Shown: piece by piece, positions 1-6,684 of the stretch | Layout: each line of letters begins with the position of its first letter | Numbering within the stretch: position 1 is the stretch's first letter | Assembly (NCBI GenBank): GCA_015222985.1 | Contig: JADFWI010000150.1 | Location: forward strand, 1 to 7,830 | Origin: Pseudomonadota bacterium | Lineage (GTDB): Bacteria; Desulfobacterota; Desulfobacteria; Desulfobacterales; C00003060 | Length of the DNA stretch: 7,830 bases | Direction of reading: 5' to 3' | Notes under the pieces: model-generated | What the model was told of the DNA's origin: nothing | Seen by the model: only the letters and a program-made list of their open reading frames with translations | Database searches by the model: none | Program-made: the position numbers and the translations under genes

Positions 1-935
1 ACCTTCTCTAACAGCAGACTCCCCGTTTCTGTAAACACGTAAATAGTGGCGGTCTCGAATCGTTCAACGTACTGTATCTGAGGGACTGTGCCGCGAACGT
101 ACTTGAACCGTGAAATGGAAAAATACTGCCCCCTTTTAAAGATAGTCGGTCTACCATCCTTCAAAGGTGTCCACGGCGAACCCCTCGCAGGTTCTTGAGA
201 CCCCTCTTCGGGTTTCAAAACCACGAATGTGTATCCCCTAATCTTCCTGCCTGGGGCGCCAACGTTTTTCAGACTGAACCGGAATTTCACCGAACGTGCT
301 TCAACTTCTCGCCAAATTTCGAGGTTCTCAACCAAAAGGTCCTCCGGGGAAACCTGTTCCACATCGTCGCCAGACTCCGCTTCATCCTCGTCCGTCGGCT
401 GAGCAGGTGTGGGCTCCTCAACAGGTTCTACTTCCTCGGATGGGAAATCCTTTGCATCTGCACTGGCAAAGACAGCGGGGGGTTCCGCTTTAGCTATGGC
501 TATCGGCGGCTTTTTGTCAGCCACTGCTTTATCTTCTGTCTTGGCTCGTTCTGTCTTCTTCTCCAGCCGGACCTTCTTTTCCGGCTTAACGACTGTATGC
601 GGCTTTGCCTTTTTCTCTGGTTTTGCCTTGGTCTCAAGAAACGCTAAGCGAATCTGAGCCTCCTCCTTGGCCTTGCTTGCTGCAACAAGCTCTGACTGAG
701 CTTCATCGAGACCTTTTACCAAGGATTCGTGCTCAGAGAACATTTTGTAATAGGAATATATGGAAAAAACCGCAAAGGCGCAAATCGCAGCGAAGCCTAC
801 TGTGAGACAGACTATCAATGGTTTTGACAGTCGAAACGAAACAATGTTGCCAAGTTCTCCCACCAAAAGGAGAGTCCAGGACTTAGCCCCTTTTGGTTCG
901 CGGCGAGGGCTCGCTACTCTCGAATCTTGTGCCAT
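1..935 (-). CDS. Membrane-anchored coiled-coil envelope protein, 3' end cut by window edge
   Basis: Function unknown. The frame is open from an ATG at 935 to the window edge (311 codons, no stop), so the C-terminus is missing. Residues 1-38 are basic and polar with a WTLLLVGE stretch. Residues 39-63 form one membrane helix. Residues 64-105 look like a coiled coil. Residues 106-150 are very rich in Lys, Ala and Pro, and 150-200 are acidic and Pro-rich, typical of an extended periplasmic linker. From about 200 onward the sequence alternates like a beta-sandwich (FRFSLKNVG, GYTFVVL, ATIYVFTETG). I infer a bitopic inner-membrane protein with its C-terminal domain in the periplasm. The start lies inside the L,D-transpeptidase gene (22 bp overlap), suggesting translational coupling and a shared role in the cell wall. 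The Shine-Dalgarno is poor, which fits coupling. The reading frame is well supported by its ordered domain pattern; the role is a guess. Confidence 0.85.
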   Translation of the reverse strand, partial: MAQDSRVASPRREPKGAKSWTLLLVGELGNIVSFRLSKPLIVCLTVGFAAICAFAVFSIYSYYKMFSEHESLVKGLDEAQSELVAASKAKEEAQIRLAFLETKAKPEKKAKPHTVVKPEKKVRLEKKTERAKTEDKAVADKKPPIAIAKAEPPAVFASADAKDFPSEEVEPVEEPTPAQPTDEDEAESGDDVEQVSPEDLLVENLEIWREVEARSVKFRFSLKNVGAPGRKIRGYTFVVLKPEEGSQEPARGSPWTPLKDGRPTIFKRGQYFSISRFKYVRGTVPQIQYVERFETATIYVFTETGSLLLEK

Positions 936-2272
936 GCTTCCCGATAGATCTTCCATAATCCCCCAACACGTTTAAGGCGAAGGCGTTTCATGCCCACAGA
1001 CTGGTTTTCACTTGAATGGTATCGCTGCAGAAATGTTGCAGTACTCTGGTTTGACTTCTGGCAGATATCCAAGTCTTCTACTAGAACGCGGATTGAATCA
1101 TAGCGTTTATTAAGTCTCTCCTTATAGCGAATCCAGGCCGCCAGATCCATCCTTCGAGCGTAAAAATCGTCTGCATAGCACGCCCTATATCTTGCAATAT
1201 CTTTTGAACTCCACGCTTCCGCCCATTCGGCGATGAGTTCGGCAACGGTCTTGTAGTCTTTCTGCAGGCGGTCCAGGCGAGCCAGCGAGGCTGCCATCAG
1301 ATGGTTCGCTTCAGGTTTAGCGGCACCCGGCTGGTACACCTCCTCAACGATCTTCCAGGTGTTCTCATCCTGTTCAAGAAAGAGCTTCTTTGTGCCAACC
1401 GTCATGGCGTGACGATCAAGGTGCATCACCTGATCAAACAGCACCACGACACATGGGTTTCCCATAGTGATAGTCACGTTTCTAAGACTCATACCAAAGG
1501 CAATTCGCGCCTTTTGCCATGCTGTGCGAATAGGATCCCAAGCCTCCCATAACCTGTCAATGCCTGCCGAAGGCTCGCTATAAGAGGCGCAATATTTGAC
1601 CTTGTCTCCAGTGGTAAATGCGCTTTTCCAACCTTCCAAGAGTTCGGTGACACCCTTTCGGTTTGCGGCGTGGCTTTCGGGCGACACCATGTGAAGCCTT
1701 TGTTCTATGATGACGGGGGTGCGATTCAAGCGGATGTACGGCGCCAGCGTATCAATGTGACCGTTCTCCACCACCACGCAGCCGTTTGAATCACGGGGTT
1801 TGAGGGGCTTGTTGGTTCCGTGCAGCCAGATGTTGTTGCCGTCTCGTCCATGTCTCCGATCCAAAAGATTCGGATAATCCATAACAAAGGCCCTGTTGCC
1901 GTACGTTGCGCTCAAATACCTTTTCTCAAATGCCTCTGTGAAAAAGTAGATGCCTTCGGGCGTCTTTCTATCGCCGGATTTTTCCTTCTTTCCGGCAACC
2001 TCACCTGTTGAACAGGGAAACCTGTGCTTCAGGGTGAAGCCATCCTTGCATTCATAAACGCTAAGTGTCTGAGAATGTTTCTCAACGACAATCGCATGGG
2101 CCGGGCCATCATCCCAATCCACGCTGATGAGGCTCTCCGGAACGAAATGAACACCCGGTTGCTGGCCAGGGGAGACGTTGCCGGCATTGGCAACCGTGAA
2201 TAGGAAAAAAAGGGCCAGGCTCTGCAAGAGCAACGCCCTAATGACGCTGGAAGTCTTGGAAGCAAATCTCAT
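914..2272 (-). CDS. Secreted L,D-transpeptidase (YkuD family) with two NTF2-like domains
   Basis: Predicted YkuD-family enzyme, which forms or remodels 3-3 peptidoglycan cross-links or attaches proteins to the wall through a catalytic cysteine. Residues 1-30 are a signal peptide ending in Ala-Asn-Ala. Residues about 58-192 are the YkuD domain, with the signature His151-Gly-Thr, then Ser162-Asn-Gly-Cys165; Cys165 is the predicted nucleophile. The upstream TGEVAGKKEKSGDRKTPEG block (89-107) is also typical. Two NTF2/SnoaL-like domains follow, about 207-315 and 343-450, each starting with a helix (LLEGWKSAF, LIAEWAEAW) and ending in a WKI strand. This layout matches what I recall as the Cds6-type L,D-transpeptidases of Desulfobacterota. 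The ATG at 2272 gives a complete signal peptide, although its Shine-Dalgarno is weak. It overlaps the next gene by 22 bp. The family call is firm; the exact wall reaction is not known. Confidence 0.93.
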   Translation of the reverse strand: MRFASKTSSVIRALLLQSLALFFLFTVANAGNVSPGQQPGVHFVPESLISVDWDDGPAHAIVVEKHSQTLSVYECKDGFTLKHRFPCSTGEVAGKKEKSGDRKTPEGIYFFTEAFEKRYLSATYGNRAFVMDYPNLLDRRHGRDGNNIWLHGTNKPLKPRDSNGCVVVENGHIDTLAPYIRLNRTPVIIEQRLHMVSPESHAANRKGVTELLEGWKSAFTTGDKVKYCASYSEPSAGIDRLWEAWDPIRTAWQKARIAFGMSLRNVTITMGNPCVVVLFDQVMHLDRHAMTVGTKKLFLEQDENTWKIVEEVYQPGAAKPEANHLMAASLARLDRLQKDYKTVAELIAEWAEAWSSKDIARYRACYADDFYARRMDLAAWIRYKERLNKRYDSIRVLVEDLDICQKSNQSTATFLQRYHSSENQSVGMKRLRLKRVGGLWKIYREAWHKIRE

Positions 2273-2402
2273 CGGAAAAAAGTTTGTGAAAGATAGAATA
2301 GGTAAATGTGCTAATCGCCGGCTAGACGTCTAAATAGCATATCAATGCACGGCCCCATGCCTTCACTCAGACAATGCAAAACCCGTGCCCTCGCACTGCA
2401 TA

Positions 2403-3689
2403 CTAATCCCACTTCCTTGTGTCATCAATCTTCTTATGGCCTTCTGGAATTGTTCCCTTTTGGACAAACTTGACCTTACCGCGCACGCGCATGCTCTCAG
2501 GGATTGCGGCTTCGATGCGACCGGCAAGCTCCTCAACAGGCTCAACGCCCTCTTTGAGCTCAATGGTGAAGGTCATCTGGTCCACGTGAGCCTCCCGGCT
2601 AACGACCACCTGGTACTTGTCGATCTCAGGAAACTTGGCTGCCACCTCGTCGGCGTTCCCAGGATGAATGAACATCCCCTTTACCTTGGTGACTTGGTCC
2701 AATCGTCCCAAGATCTTTACCAGGCGGTTGGAAGTTCGACCGCATTGACAGGGTTCATCCGTAAAATACGAAAGGTCGCCGGTGCCAAAGCGGATCATGG
2801 GATAGACCTCGTCAAAGACAGTGGCTACCACCTCGCCAGTCTCACCAGGTCCCAGTTGCCGTCCTGTGTCGGGGTCCACTATTTCCACTATGCAGTTGTA
2901 AGGAAAATGCATGCCGTCTTTGTAGTAACACTCATAGGCCAAGCATCCCACGTCAGCTGTTCCGTATCCCTGTCGCAGAAGCATCCCAAAACCTTGCTCC
3001 AACTCATCGCGCAGGGATTCCGGAAGCATTTCACCTGCCACAAAACCGACCTCAAGACACAGGTCCCGCTCAAGGTCATAACCCGCCTCTTGGGCCTTCT
3101 TCGAGACGTTTACGAGAAAACTCGGGGTTCCAATATATCCCGTGACCTTAAGATCGTGCATCATGCGCACCTGGAGATCGGTATTGCCTACGCCTCCCGG
3201 CGTGGCAATGCAGCCGAGCCTGTGAAGCGCATCTTCAAACCAGAAGGCTGGAGGCACCAGATGATAGCTGAAAGTAATCTGGCCGATGTCCCCCTTTCGA
3301 AAGCCGGCTGCAAAAAACGCCTGTGTCCAGCGATCGTTCCGGCTGTGGGTCTCTTCAGGTTCGTAGATTGGGCCCGGAGACATGCAGATCCTCCTCAGGC
3401 GGTCCATTGGTAGACCCAGAAAACCACCAAATGGAGGATCTTGCTCTTGGAGTGCGGCCAGTTCGTGCTTGTGGGTAATAGGGAGTCTCTCCAGATCCTT
3501 AACGCTCTTTATGTCATCGGGCTTAACCTCAGCATCGTCGATTTTTTTTCGGATAGCAGGTGCGTTCGCATAGGCATGCTGGACGATTTTTTCAAGCTCG
3601 CCATTCTGGTAGGCTGCCCTGTCTTCCAGAGAAAGGGTCTCAAGGGTCTGATCATAATAACCGGATATGCGATCGGATCTTGTCGTCAC
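2403..3689 (-). CDS. PaaK-like AMP-forming acyl-CoA ligase, divergent P-loop
   Basis: Member of the adenylate-forming superfamily closest in style to phenylacetate-CoA ligase: it should activate a carboxylic acid with ATP to an acyl-AMP and then to the CoA thioester in the cytoplasm. At 428 residues it has the short PaaK length. Visible motifs are GTPS (187-190), GYGTAD (241-246, the A5 region), TGDL (303-306, A7), the PaaK-type Cys314-Gln-Cys316-Gly-Arg-Thr cluster, GRLDQVTKVKG (328-338, A8 hinge) and a Lys-rich end (419-420), the likely A10 lysine region. The Ser/Thr/Gly P-loop expected near residues 100-115 is replaced by SPGPIYEPE, so activity or substrate may differ. Start is GTG, supported by GGAGG nine bases upstream. 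It follows the importer and lipoprotein genes but is separated from them by a hairpin terminator. Activation of the imported substrate is inferred; aromatic acids are one possibility, not shown. Confidence 0.88.
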   Translation of the reverse strand: MTTRSDRISGYYDQTLETLSLEDRAAYQNGELEKIVQHAYANAPAIRKKIDDAEVKPDDIKSVKDLERLPITHKHELAALQEQDPPFGGFLGLPMDRLRRICMSPGPIYEPEETHSRNDRWTQAFFAAGFRKGDIGQITFSYHLVPPAFWFEDALHRLGCIATPGGVGNTDLQVRMMHDLKVTGYIGTPSFLVNVSKKAQEAGYDLERDLCLEVGFVAGEMLPESLRDELEQGFGMLLRQGYGTADVGCLAYECYYKDGMHFPYNCIVEIVDPDTGRQLGPGETGEVVATVFDEVYPMIRFGTGDLSYFTDEPCQCGRTSNRLVKILGRLDQVTKVKGMFIHPGNADEVAAKFPEIDKYQVVVSREAHVDQMTFTIELKEGVEPVEELAGRIEAAIPESMRVRGKVKFVQKGTIPEGHKKIDDTRKWD

Positions 3690-3698
3690 GGTTGTCTG

Positions 3699-3703
3699 CC
3701 TCC
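3699..3703 (-). promoter_or_regulatory. Shine-Dalgarno for the GTG-started ligase
   Basis: GGAGG on the minus strand, nine bases before the GTG at 3689. There is no in-frame ATG near the N-terminus, so this site decides the start. Confidence 0.75.
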
Positions 3704-3758
3704 GTAGAACATTAGTCAGGAATTGCTATTAGGATCTCTGAACCCGTGAACGCCTACT

Positions 3759-3804
3759 GAAAAGACGCGGGCATGCCCTTTCCAGGCATGCCCACGCCGT
3801 TTTT
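3759..3804 (-). terminator. Strong hairpin terminator after the lipoprotein gene, possibly bidirectional
   Basis: The arms at 3764-3777 and 3785-3798 form a 14-pair stem with two G-T wobbles around a 7-base loop; the core is the self-complementary GGGCATGCC. On the minus strand the stem is followed by a run of four T (3763-3760); on the plus strand by five T (3800-3804). It lies just past the lipoprotein stop codon and about 75 bp before the ligase start. It should end, or at least weaken, transcription coming from the importer genes. Since no plus-strand gene lies upstream of it, only the minus-strand direction has an obvious use. Confidence 0.85.
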
Positions 3805-3807
3805 CTA

Positions 3808-4425
3808 TCACTCTCCAGGAAATGCGCTGCTAAAGGTAGCCACAGTCATGAGGCCGTCCGCCTTGAAAACCGCCGAACCTTCCTTCACATAGACCGGGAA
3901 CGAGAACTCCGGGATTGCCTTCCACCAAGCCCCCAGTTGTTTTAAGGCCGCTCCGGCGCCTGCCCCGCCTGTCTTTTCCTTCAGTTTGAAACCGCCTGTA
4001 ACCAGAAGGCTCAACAAGGACTGTCTCCCGTCGAACATGGCGTGGACCCGTACCTGGTTGGTTTTGCCTGAAGGAATCCACTGAGTCTCCGTGGAGCTGA
4101 CCGTGTTGAGGTCAAACTCCTCAAAGGCAATCGTAAACTTGAGATCTTCCATCATGACGGGATATGCGTTTGGATTCTCTATATCAAAAACAAAGGCAAG
4201 GTCCAGGGGGGCGCCATAGTTGCCGGCATCTCCCATGGTAGGTTTGACTTTCTTGGAGAAGTACCACCATCCCCAGTAGTGGGCCACTTCCACGTGGCTC
4301 AGTGTCACCACTGGAGACTGAAAATTCTGCTCGGTCGGCTTCGGCGCCTTGGCAGCACAGCCCAGCAGAAGGGTTGCAATAGCTACAAAACAAAAACAAG
4401 TTAACATAATGGATTTCTTGTGCAT
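3808..4425 (-). CDS. LEA14/WHy-type lipoprotein
   Basis: Small lipoprotein of 205 residues. The N-terminus is a lipoprotein signal: basic start, hydrophobic core, then lipobox LLGC with Cys23 as the predicted lipidated residue. Position +2 is Ala, with no Asp retention signal, so outer-membrane sorting is plausible. The rest resembles the LEA14 / water-stress-and-hypersensitivity (WHy) fold: strand pattern VTLSHVEVAHY, then FVFDIENPNAYPV with the typical Asn-Pro-Asn (84-86), and alternating strands to the end. The family binds no known single ligand; many bacterial members are envelope proteins of unknown role. GGGAGGT at 4431-4437 sits five bases before the ATG. The gene starts 28 bp after livF, with no terminator visible between, so it is probably cotranscribed with the importer. 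A helper role in the envelope for uptake is an inference. Confidence is high in gene and fold, low in function. Confidence 0.88.
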   Translation of the reverse strand: MHKKSIMLTCFCFVAIATLLLGCAAKAPKPTEQNFQSPVVTLSHVEVAHYWGWWYFSKKVKPTMGDAGNYGAPLDLAFVFDIENPNAYPVMMEDLKFTIAFEEFDLNTVSSTETQWIPSGKTNQVRVHAMFDGRQSLLSLLVTGGFKLKEKTGGAGAGAALKQLGAWWKAIPEFSFPVYVKEGSAVFKADGLMTVATFSSAFPGE

Positions 4426-4430
4426 ATTAT

Positions 4431-4437
4431 ACCTCCC
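4431..4437 (-). promoter_or_regulatory. Shine-Dalgarno for the lipoprotein
   Basis: GGGAGGT on the minus strand with a five-base gap to the ATG at 4425. It is among the strongest well-spaced ribosome-binding sites in the window, suggesting the lipoprotein is well translated. Confidence 0.75.
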
Positions 4438-4453
4438 TACTGCAATCTCAGGG

Positions 4454-5263
4454 TTAAGTAAGCCATCGTTTTCTTCTCTTGTAATGTTTCACATCCCGAA
4501 AACTCTTCCTGCCTCCAACATCGGTAAGGCCCAGGTAGAAGTCCTTGATGTCGGGGTTCTCTCGGAGCTTTTCCGCCGTGTCGTCCATGACGATACGGCC
4601 ATTTTCCATCACATAGGCGTGGGGAGCAACATTGAGGGCAAGCTTGGCGTTCTGTTCCACCAAAAGGATCGAAATATTCTCCTCTCGATTGAGTCTGGTG
4701 ATAATGTTGAAAATCTCATGTATGAGAAGAGGGGCGAGTCCCATGGATGGTTCATCCAGGAGGACAAGCTTGGGGTTGGTCATCAACGCTCTACCGACAA
4801 CAGTCATCTGCTGCTCCCCCCCGCTGACAAAGCCTGCGGTCTCATTGCGCTTTTCTCTTAGCCGCGGGAAGTAGTTATAGACCATCTCCAGGCCTTCTTT
4901 AACGGACTTGCCGCCTCTCAGGTGTGCGCCCACCTTCAGGTTCTGCTCCACCGTAAGGTGCTCAAAGACCCTGCGACCCTCAATCACCTGAACAATCCCC
5001 TTTTTGGCGATCTTCTCGGGGCCCAGCCTGTCAATGCGCTCGCCCATGAACTCGATCGACCCGTCAGTGACCTCACCGTCCTCATGTTTCAACAAACCGG
5101 AGACCGCCTTAAGCGTCGTGCTCTTTCCCGCCCCATTGGCTCCAAGAAGGGCCACAATGCCCCCTCTGGGAACCTCGATGGAGACTCCTTTGAGAACAAG
5201 AATCACCTCATGGTACTTCACTTCGATATTGTTGATCTTTAGTATCGCTTCTGCTCCTGCCAA
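4454..5263 (-). CDS. livF: Branched-chain amino acid type ABC importer ATPase LivF
   Basis: Cytoplasmic ATPase that would work with LivG, LivH, LivM and a binding protein to power HAAT-family uptake (branched-chain amino acids, other amino acids, amides or carboxylic acids). All ATPase motifs are present: Walker A GANGAGKST (41-49), Q-loop at Gln92, signature VSGGEQQ (146-152, Val in place of the usual Leu), Walker B KLVLLDE (165-171) and the LivF-type LLVEQNA (200-206), where Gln stands at the His-switch position as in E. coli LivF. At 269 residues it is longer than E. coli LivF (237); the extra length includes a strongly basic tail, with KHYKRRKRW at 259-267. Start is TTG, chosen because GGGGAGG lies seven bases upstream and no in-frame ATG precedes the conserved core. 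It begins 13 bp after the binding-protein stop, which indicates one transcript. LivG versus LivF is resolved by length and motif style. Confidence 0.95.
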   Translation of the reverse strand: MAGAEAILKINNIEVKYHEVILVLKGVSIEVPRGGIVALLGANGAGKSTTLKAVSGLLKHEDGEVTDGSIEFMGERIDRLGPEKIAKKGIVQVIEGRRVFEHLTVEQNLKVGAHLRGGKSVKEGLEMVYNYFPRLREKRNETAGFVSGGEQQMTVVGRALMTNPKLVLLDEPSMGLAPLLIHEIFNIITRLNREENISILLVEQNAKLALNVAPHAYVMENGRIVMDDTAEKLRENPDIKDFYLGLTDVGGRKSFRDVKHYKRRKRWLT

Positions 5264-5270
5264 GCTCAGA

Positions 5271-5277
5271 CCTCCCC
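5271..5277 (-). promoter_or_regulatory. Shine-Dalgarno for TTG-started livF, touching the upstream stop
   Basis: GGGGAGG on the minus strand, seven bases before the TTG at 5263. Its first G is the last base of the binding-protein TAG stop (5277-5279), so ribosomes ending on that gene are placed to restart on livF. This supports translational coupling and the TTG start. Confidence 0.75.
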
Positions 5278-6524
5278 TACCAGCCGATCCAGTCGTTGGC
5301 CCATTTGTCCGGCCAGCGGCCCTTCAGGTCAACTCGCTCAACAAGACTAAACTTCCCATTCTTCCACTCGTAAATCGGAACCCGTCCTGCGACACGATGA
5401 TCAGTGGATGTAAATGTAACCGGTGGCGCGCCCAGGCCGATGTCAAAATCCTTAAAGGTCTCAAAGCCGTTTTTAAGGATGCTCTCGCCACCCAGATCCC
5501 CTGCCTTGTCGGCCCGCTTTAAGGCCTCCCAAAGGATAAGCACGTCTCCCCAGCCCTGAACTGTACGAATGAGCCGTTTTTCCAACGGGATCCCCGGATT
5601 GTATTTCTTGGCATACTCAACGACCTTATCCATTCCGGGCACATCTTCACCAAAGAAGGCGCATACAGCAGCTCCCATGACGCCCTCGGCGGCCTCACCG
5701 GCCAAGCGGGGCAGGTTCTCATCAAAACCCCAGTTATTCACAATATGATCTGCCTTCAGGCCCATGGAATAGGCGTCTCTGAGGGTGGCCGACACAGACA
5801 TTGTGGTGTTTCCGTGCCAGACCACATCGGGTTTGAACTCCTTTAGAGCCAAGATCTGGCTCTTGGTGTCAATAGCAAAAAGTGATACATCCTGATCCGA
5901 CCCTATCTCAAAGCCCAGGATGGTCGCTTGATCCTTTATGGCCTTGATGGGGGCGCTGCAATAAGGAGATGCAAACATGTAGGAACAAGCAAAACGCGGC
6001 TTTCTTGTTCCGTAGTCCTTATGCTTTGGCCACCGCTTGTCAAACCACGCCGTGATAGCGCCCCTGGCGTTGGTCGAATAGTCACTGGCAAAGAAGAGGT
6101 TGTAAGGTGTCTTCTTGGGGTCCGTGAGGTGGCCCGAGTACGATGCCGAGACATAGGGCATCTTGTCCTTGGTCACCGTGGGGGACAGGGCCTCAGTATC
6201 GCCCGTTCCCCATCCCAGAACGGCCACGCACTTAAGCCTCTTGAAGAGGTTATATTTTGTTAGGGCCTCGGGCACGCGGTAGCCATAATCAAACTGGTAC
6301 AGCTTAATCTTCTTGCCGTTGATCCCTCCGTTATCATTCACGTAATGAATGGCCTCGGCAATGCCCAAGGCATAATCCTTGCCCACATCCGAGGTAGCCC
6401 CGGTCATATCGTTGAGCGCCCCAACATTGATCGTTGCGGCCCCGGCCAGGCCAGAAAAGCTCACCAGAATGGCGACGGCAAACAACGGCACCGACATCTT
6501 GAACCATAAATTTTTCATGCTCAT
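5277..6524 (-). CDS. Periplasmic solute-binding protein of a LIV-type ABC importer
   Basis: Periplasmic binding protein (Peripla_BP_6 / type 1 fold, LivK relative) that would capture the substrate and deliver it to the LivHM permease. Residues 1-29 are a signal peptide ending in Ala-Gly-Ala. The first lobe begins with NVGALNDMTG (33-42), then DYALGIAEAIHYVNDNGGING (50-70), the family's usual opening helix and turn. Further landmarks are PYVSASYSG (123-131) in the ligand cleft region, KPDVVWHGN (231-239) and an aromatic C-terminus rich in Trp. At 415 residues it is longer than E. coli LivK (about 370) and closer to the larger members used for other acids and amides. The first of two close ATGs (6524, 6518) is preferred because a run of five G sits five bases before it. 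It lies between livM and livF. The ligand cannot be deduced; the ligase nearby hints at a carboxylic acid. Confidence 0.93.
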   Translation of the reverse strand: MSMKNLWFKMSVPLFAVAILVSFSGLAGAATINVGALNDMTGATSDVGKDYALGIAEAIHYVNDNGGINGKKIKLYQFDYGYRVPEALTKYNLFKRLKCVAVLGWGTGDTEALSPTVTKDKMPYVSASYSGHLTDPKKTPYNLFFASDYSTNARGAITAWFDKRWPKHKDYGTRKPRFACSYMFASPYCSAPIKAIKDQATILGFEIGSDQDVSLFAIDTKSQILALKEFKPDVVWHGNTTMSVSATLRDAYSMGLKADHIVNNWGFDENLPRLAGEAAEGVMGAAVCAFFGEDVPGMDKVVEYAKKYNPGIPLEKRLIRTVQGWGDVLILWEALKRADKAGDLGGESILKNGFETFKDFDIGLGAPPVTFTSTDHRVAGRVPIYEWKNGKFSLVERVDLKGRWPDKWANDWIGW

Positions 6525-6592
6525 GCTTTCCCCCTTCTTATTAGAGAGTAAACTCGTGATAAGTCCTTCATCCTCACTCTTACTAAACCCAT
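6521..6592 (-). other. Possible 23-residue leader ORF overlapping the binding-protein start
   Basis: An ATG at 6592 opens a 23-codon frame (MGLVRVRMKDLSRVYSLIRR then GKA) whose TGA overlaps the ATG of the binding-protein gene as ATGA. A very strong Shine-Dalgarno lies directly before it but too close to the ATG for normal use (two bases after GGAGG). The frame is short and could be chance; it is listed because of the overlap and the ribosome-binding sequence. The longer frame running back into livM is only a shadow. Confidence 0.25.
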
Positions 6593-6601
6593 CACCTCCT
6601 T
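6591..6601 (-). promoter_or_regulatory. Near-perfect anti-Shine-Dalgarno complement without a well-spaced start
   Basis: AAGGAGGTGAT on the minus strand matches the consensus complement of the 16S rRNA tail over 11 bases. It lies 66 bases upstream of the binding-protein ATG, which has its own run of G nearby (6530-6534). The candidate starts nearby are an ATG too close and a GTG and a second ATG too far. It may be a standby ribosome site or serve a leader peptide. Confidence 0.5.
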
Positions 6602-6605
6602 TTCA

Positions 6606-6632
6606 AGCGGTTTAGCCCGTTTGGCCGGTTGC
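6606..6632 (+). repeat. Short array of 9-bp GCCSGTTNN units (left, plus orientation)
   Basis: Two full units in tandem, GCCCGTTTG (6615-6623) and GCCGGTTGC (6624-6632), preceded by a degenerate one, AGCGGTTTA (6606-6614). The array faces a second array at 6685-6729. Bases 6619-6630 are the perfect 12-bp inverted match of 6714-6725, and 6608-6622 match 6704-6718 in inverted sense at 14 of 15 positions, so two pairing registers exist. Confidence 0.75.
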
Positions 6633-6684
6633 GATTCATTATTCGGAAATCTCGTTTGCTGCAGTTCAAGTTCACAATTGGCGG

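Noticed and set aside
195..805. Several plus-strand frames in the first 900 bases
   Set aside because: The minus strand here carries a continuous frame with membrane helix, coiled coil and linker in sensible order; the plus frames overlap one another and look random.
2273..2402. Promoter or terminator between ligase and transpeptidase
   Set aside because: A TATTCT-like box near 2295-2300 has no -35 partner at proper distance, and the only symmetry is the short palindrome TAGACGTCTA at 2323-2332; too weak to call.
2385..3413. Long plus-strand open frame (342 codons) opposite the ligase gene
   Set aside because: It lies antisense to a clear PaaK-like ligase and its translation shows no domain pattern; the openness follows from the codon use of the true gene.
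6631..6684. Promoter for the binding-protein gene between the arrays
   Set aside because: TTGAAC and AATAAT-like boxes occur but with a spacing near 20 bases or more, so I cannot support a sigma-70 promoter.
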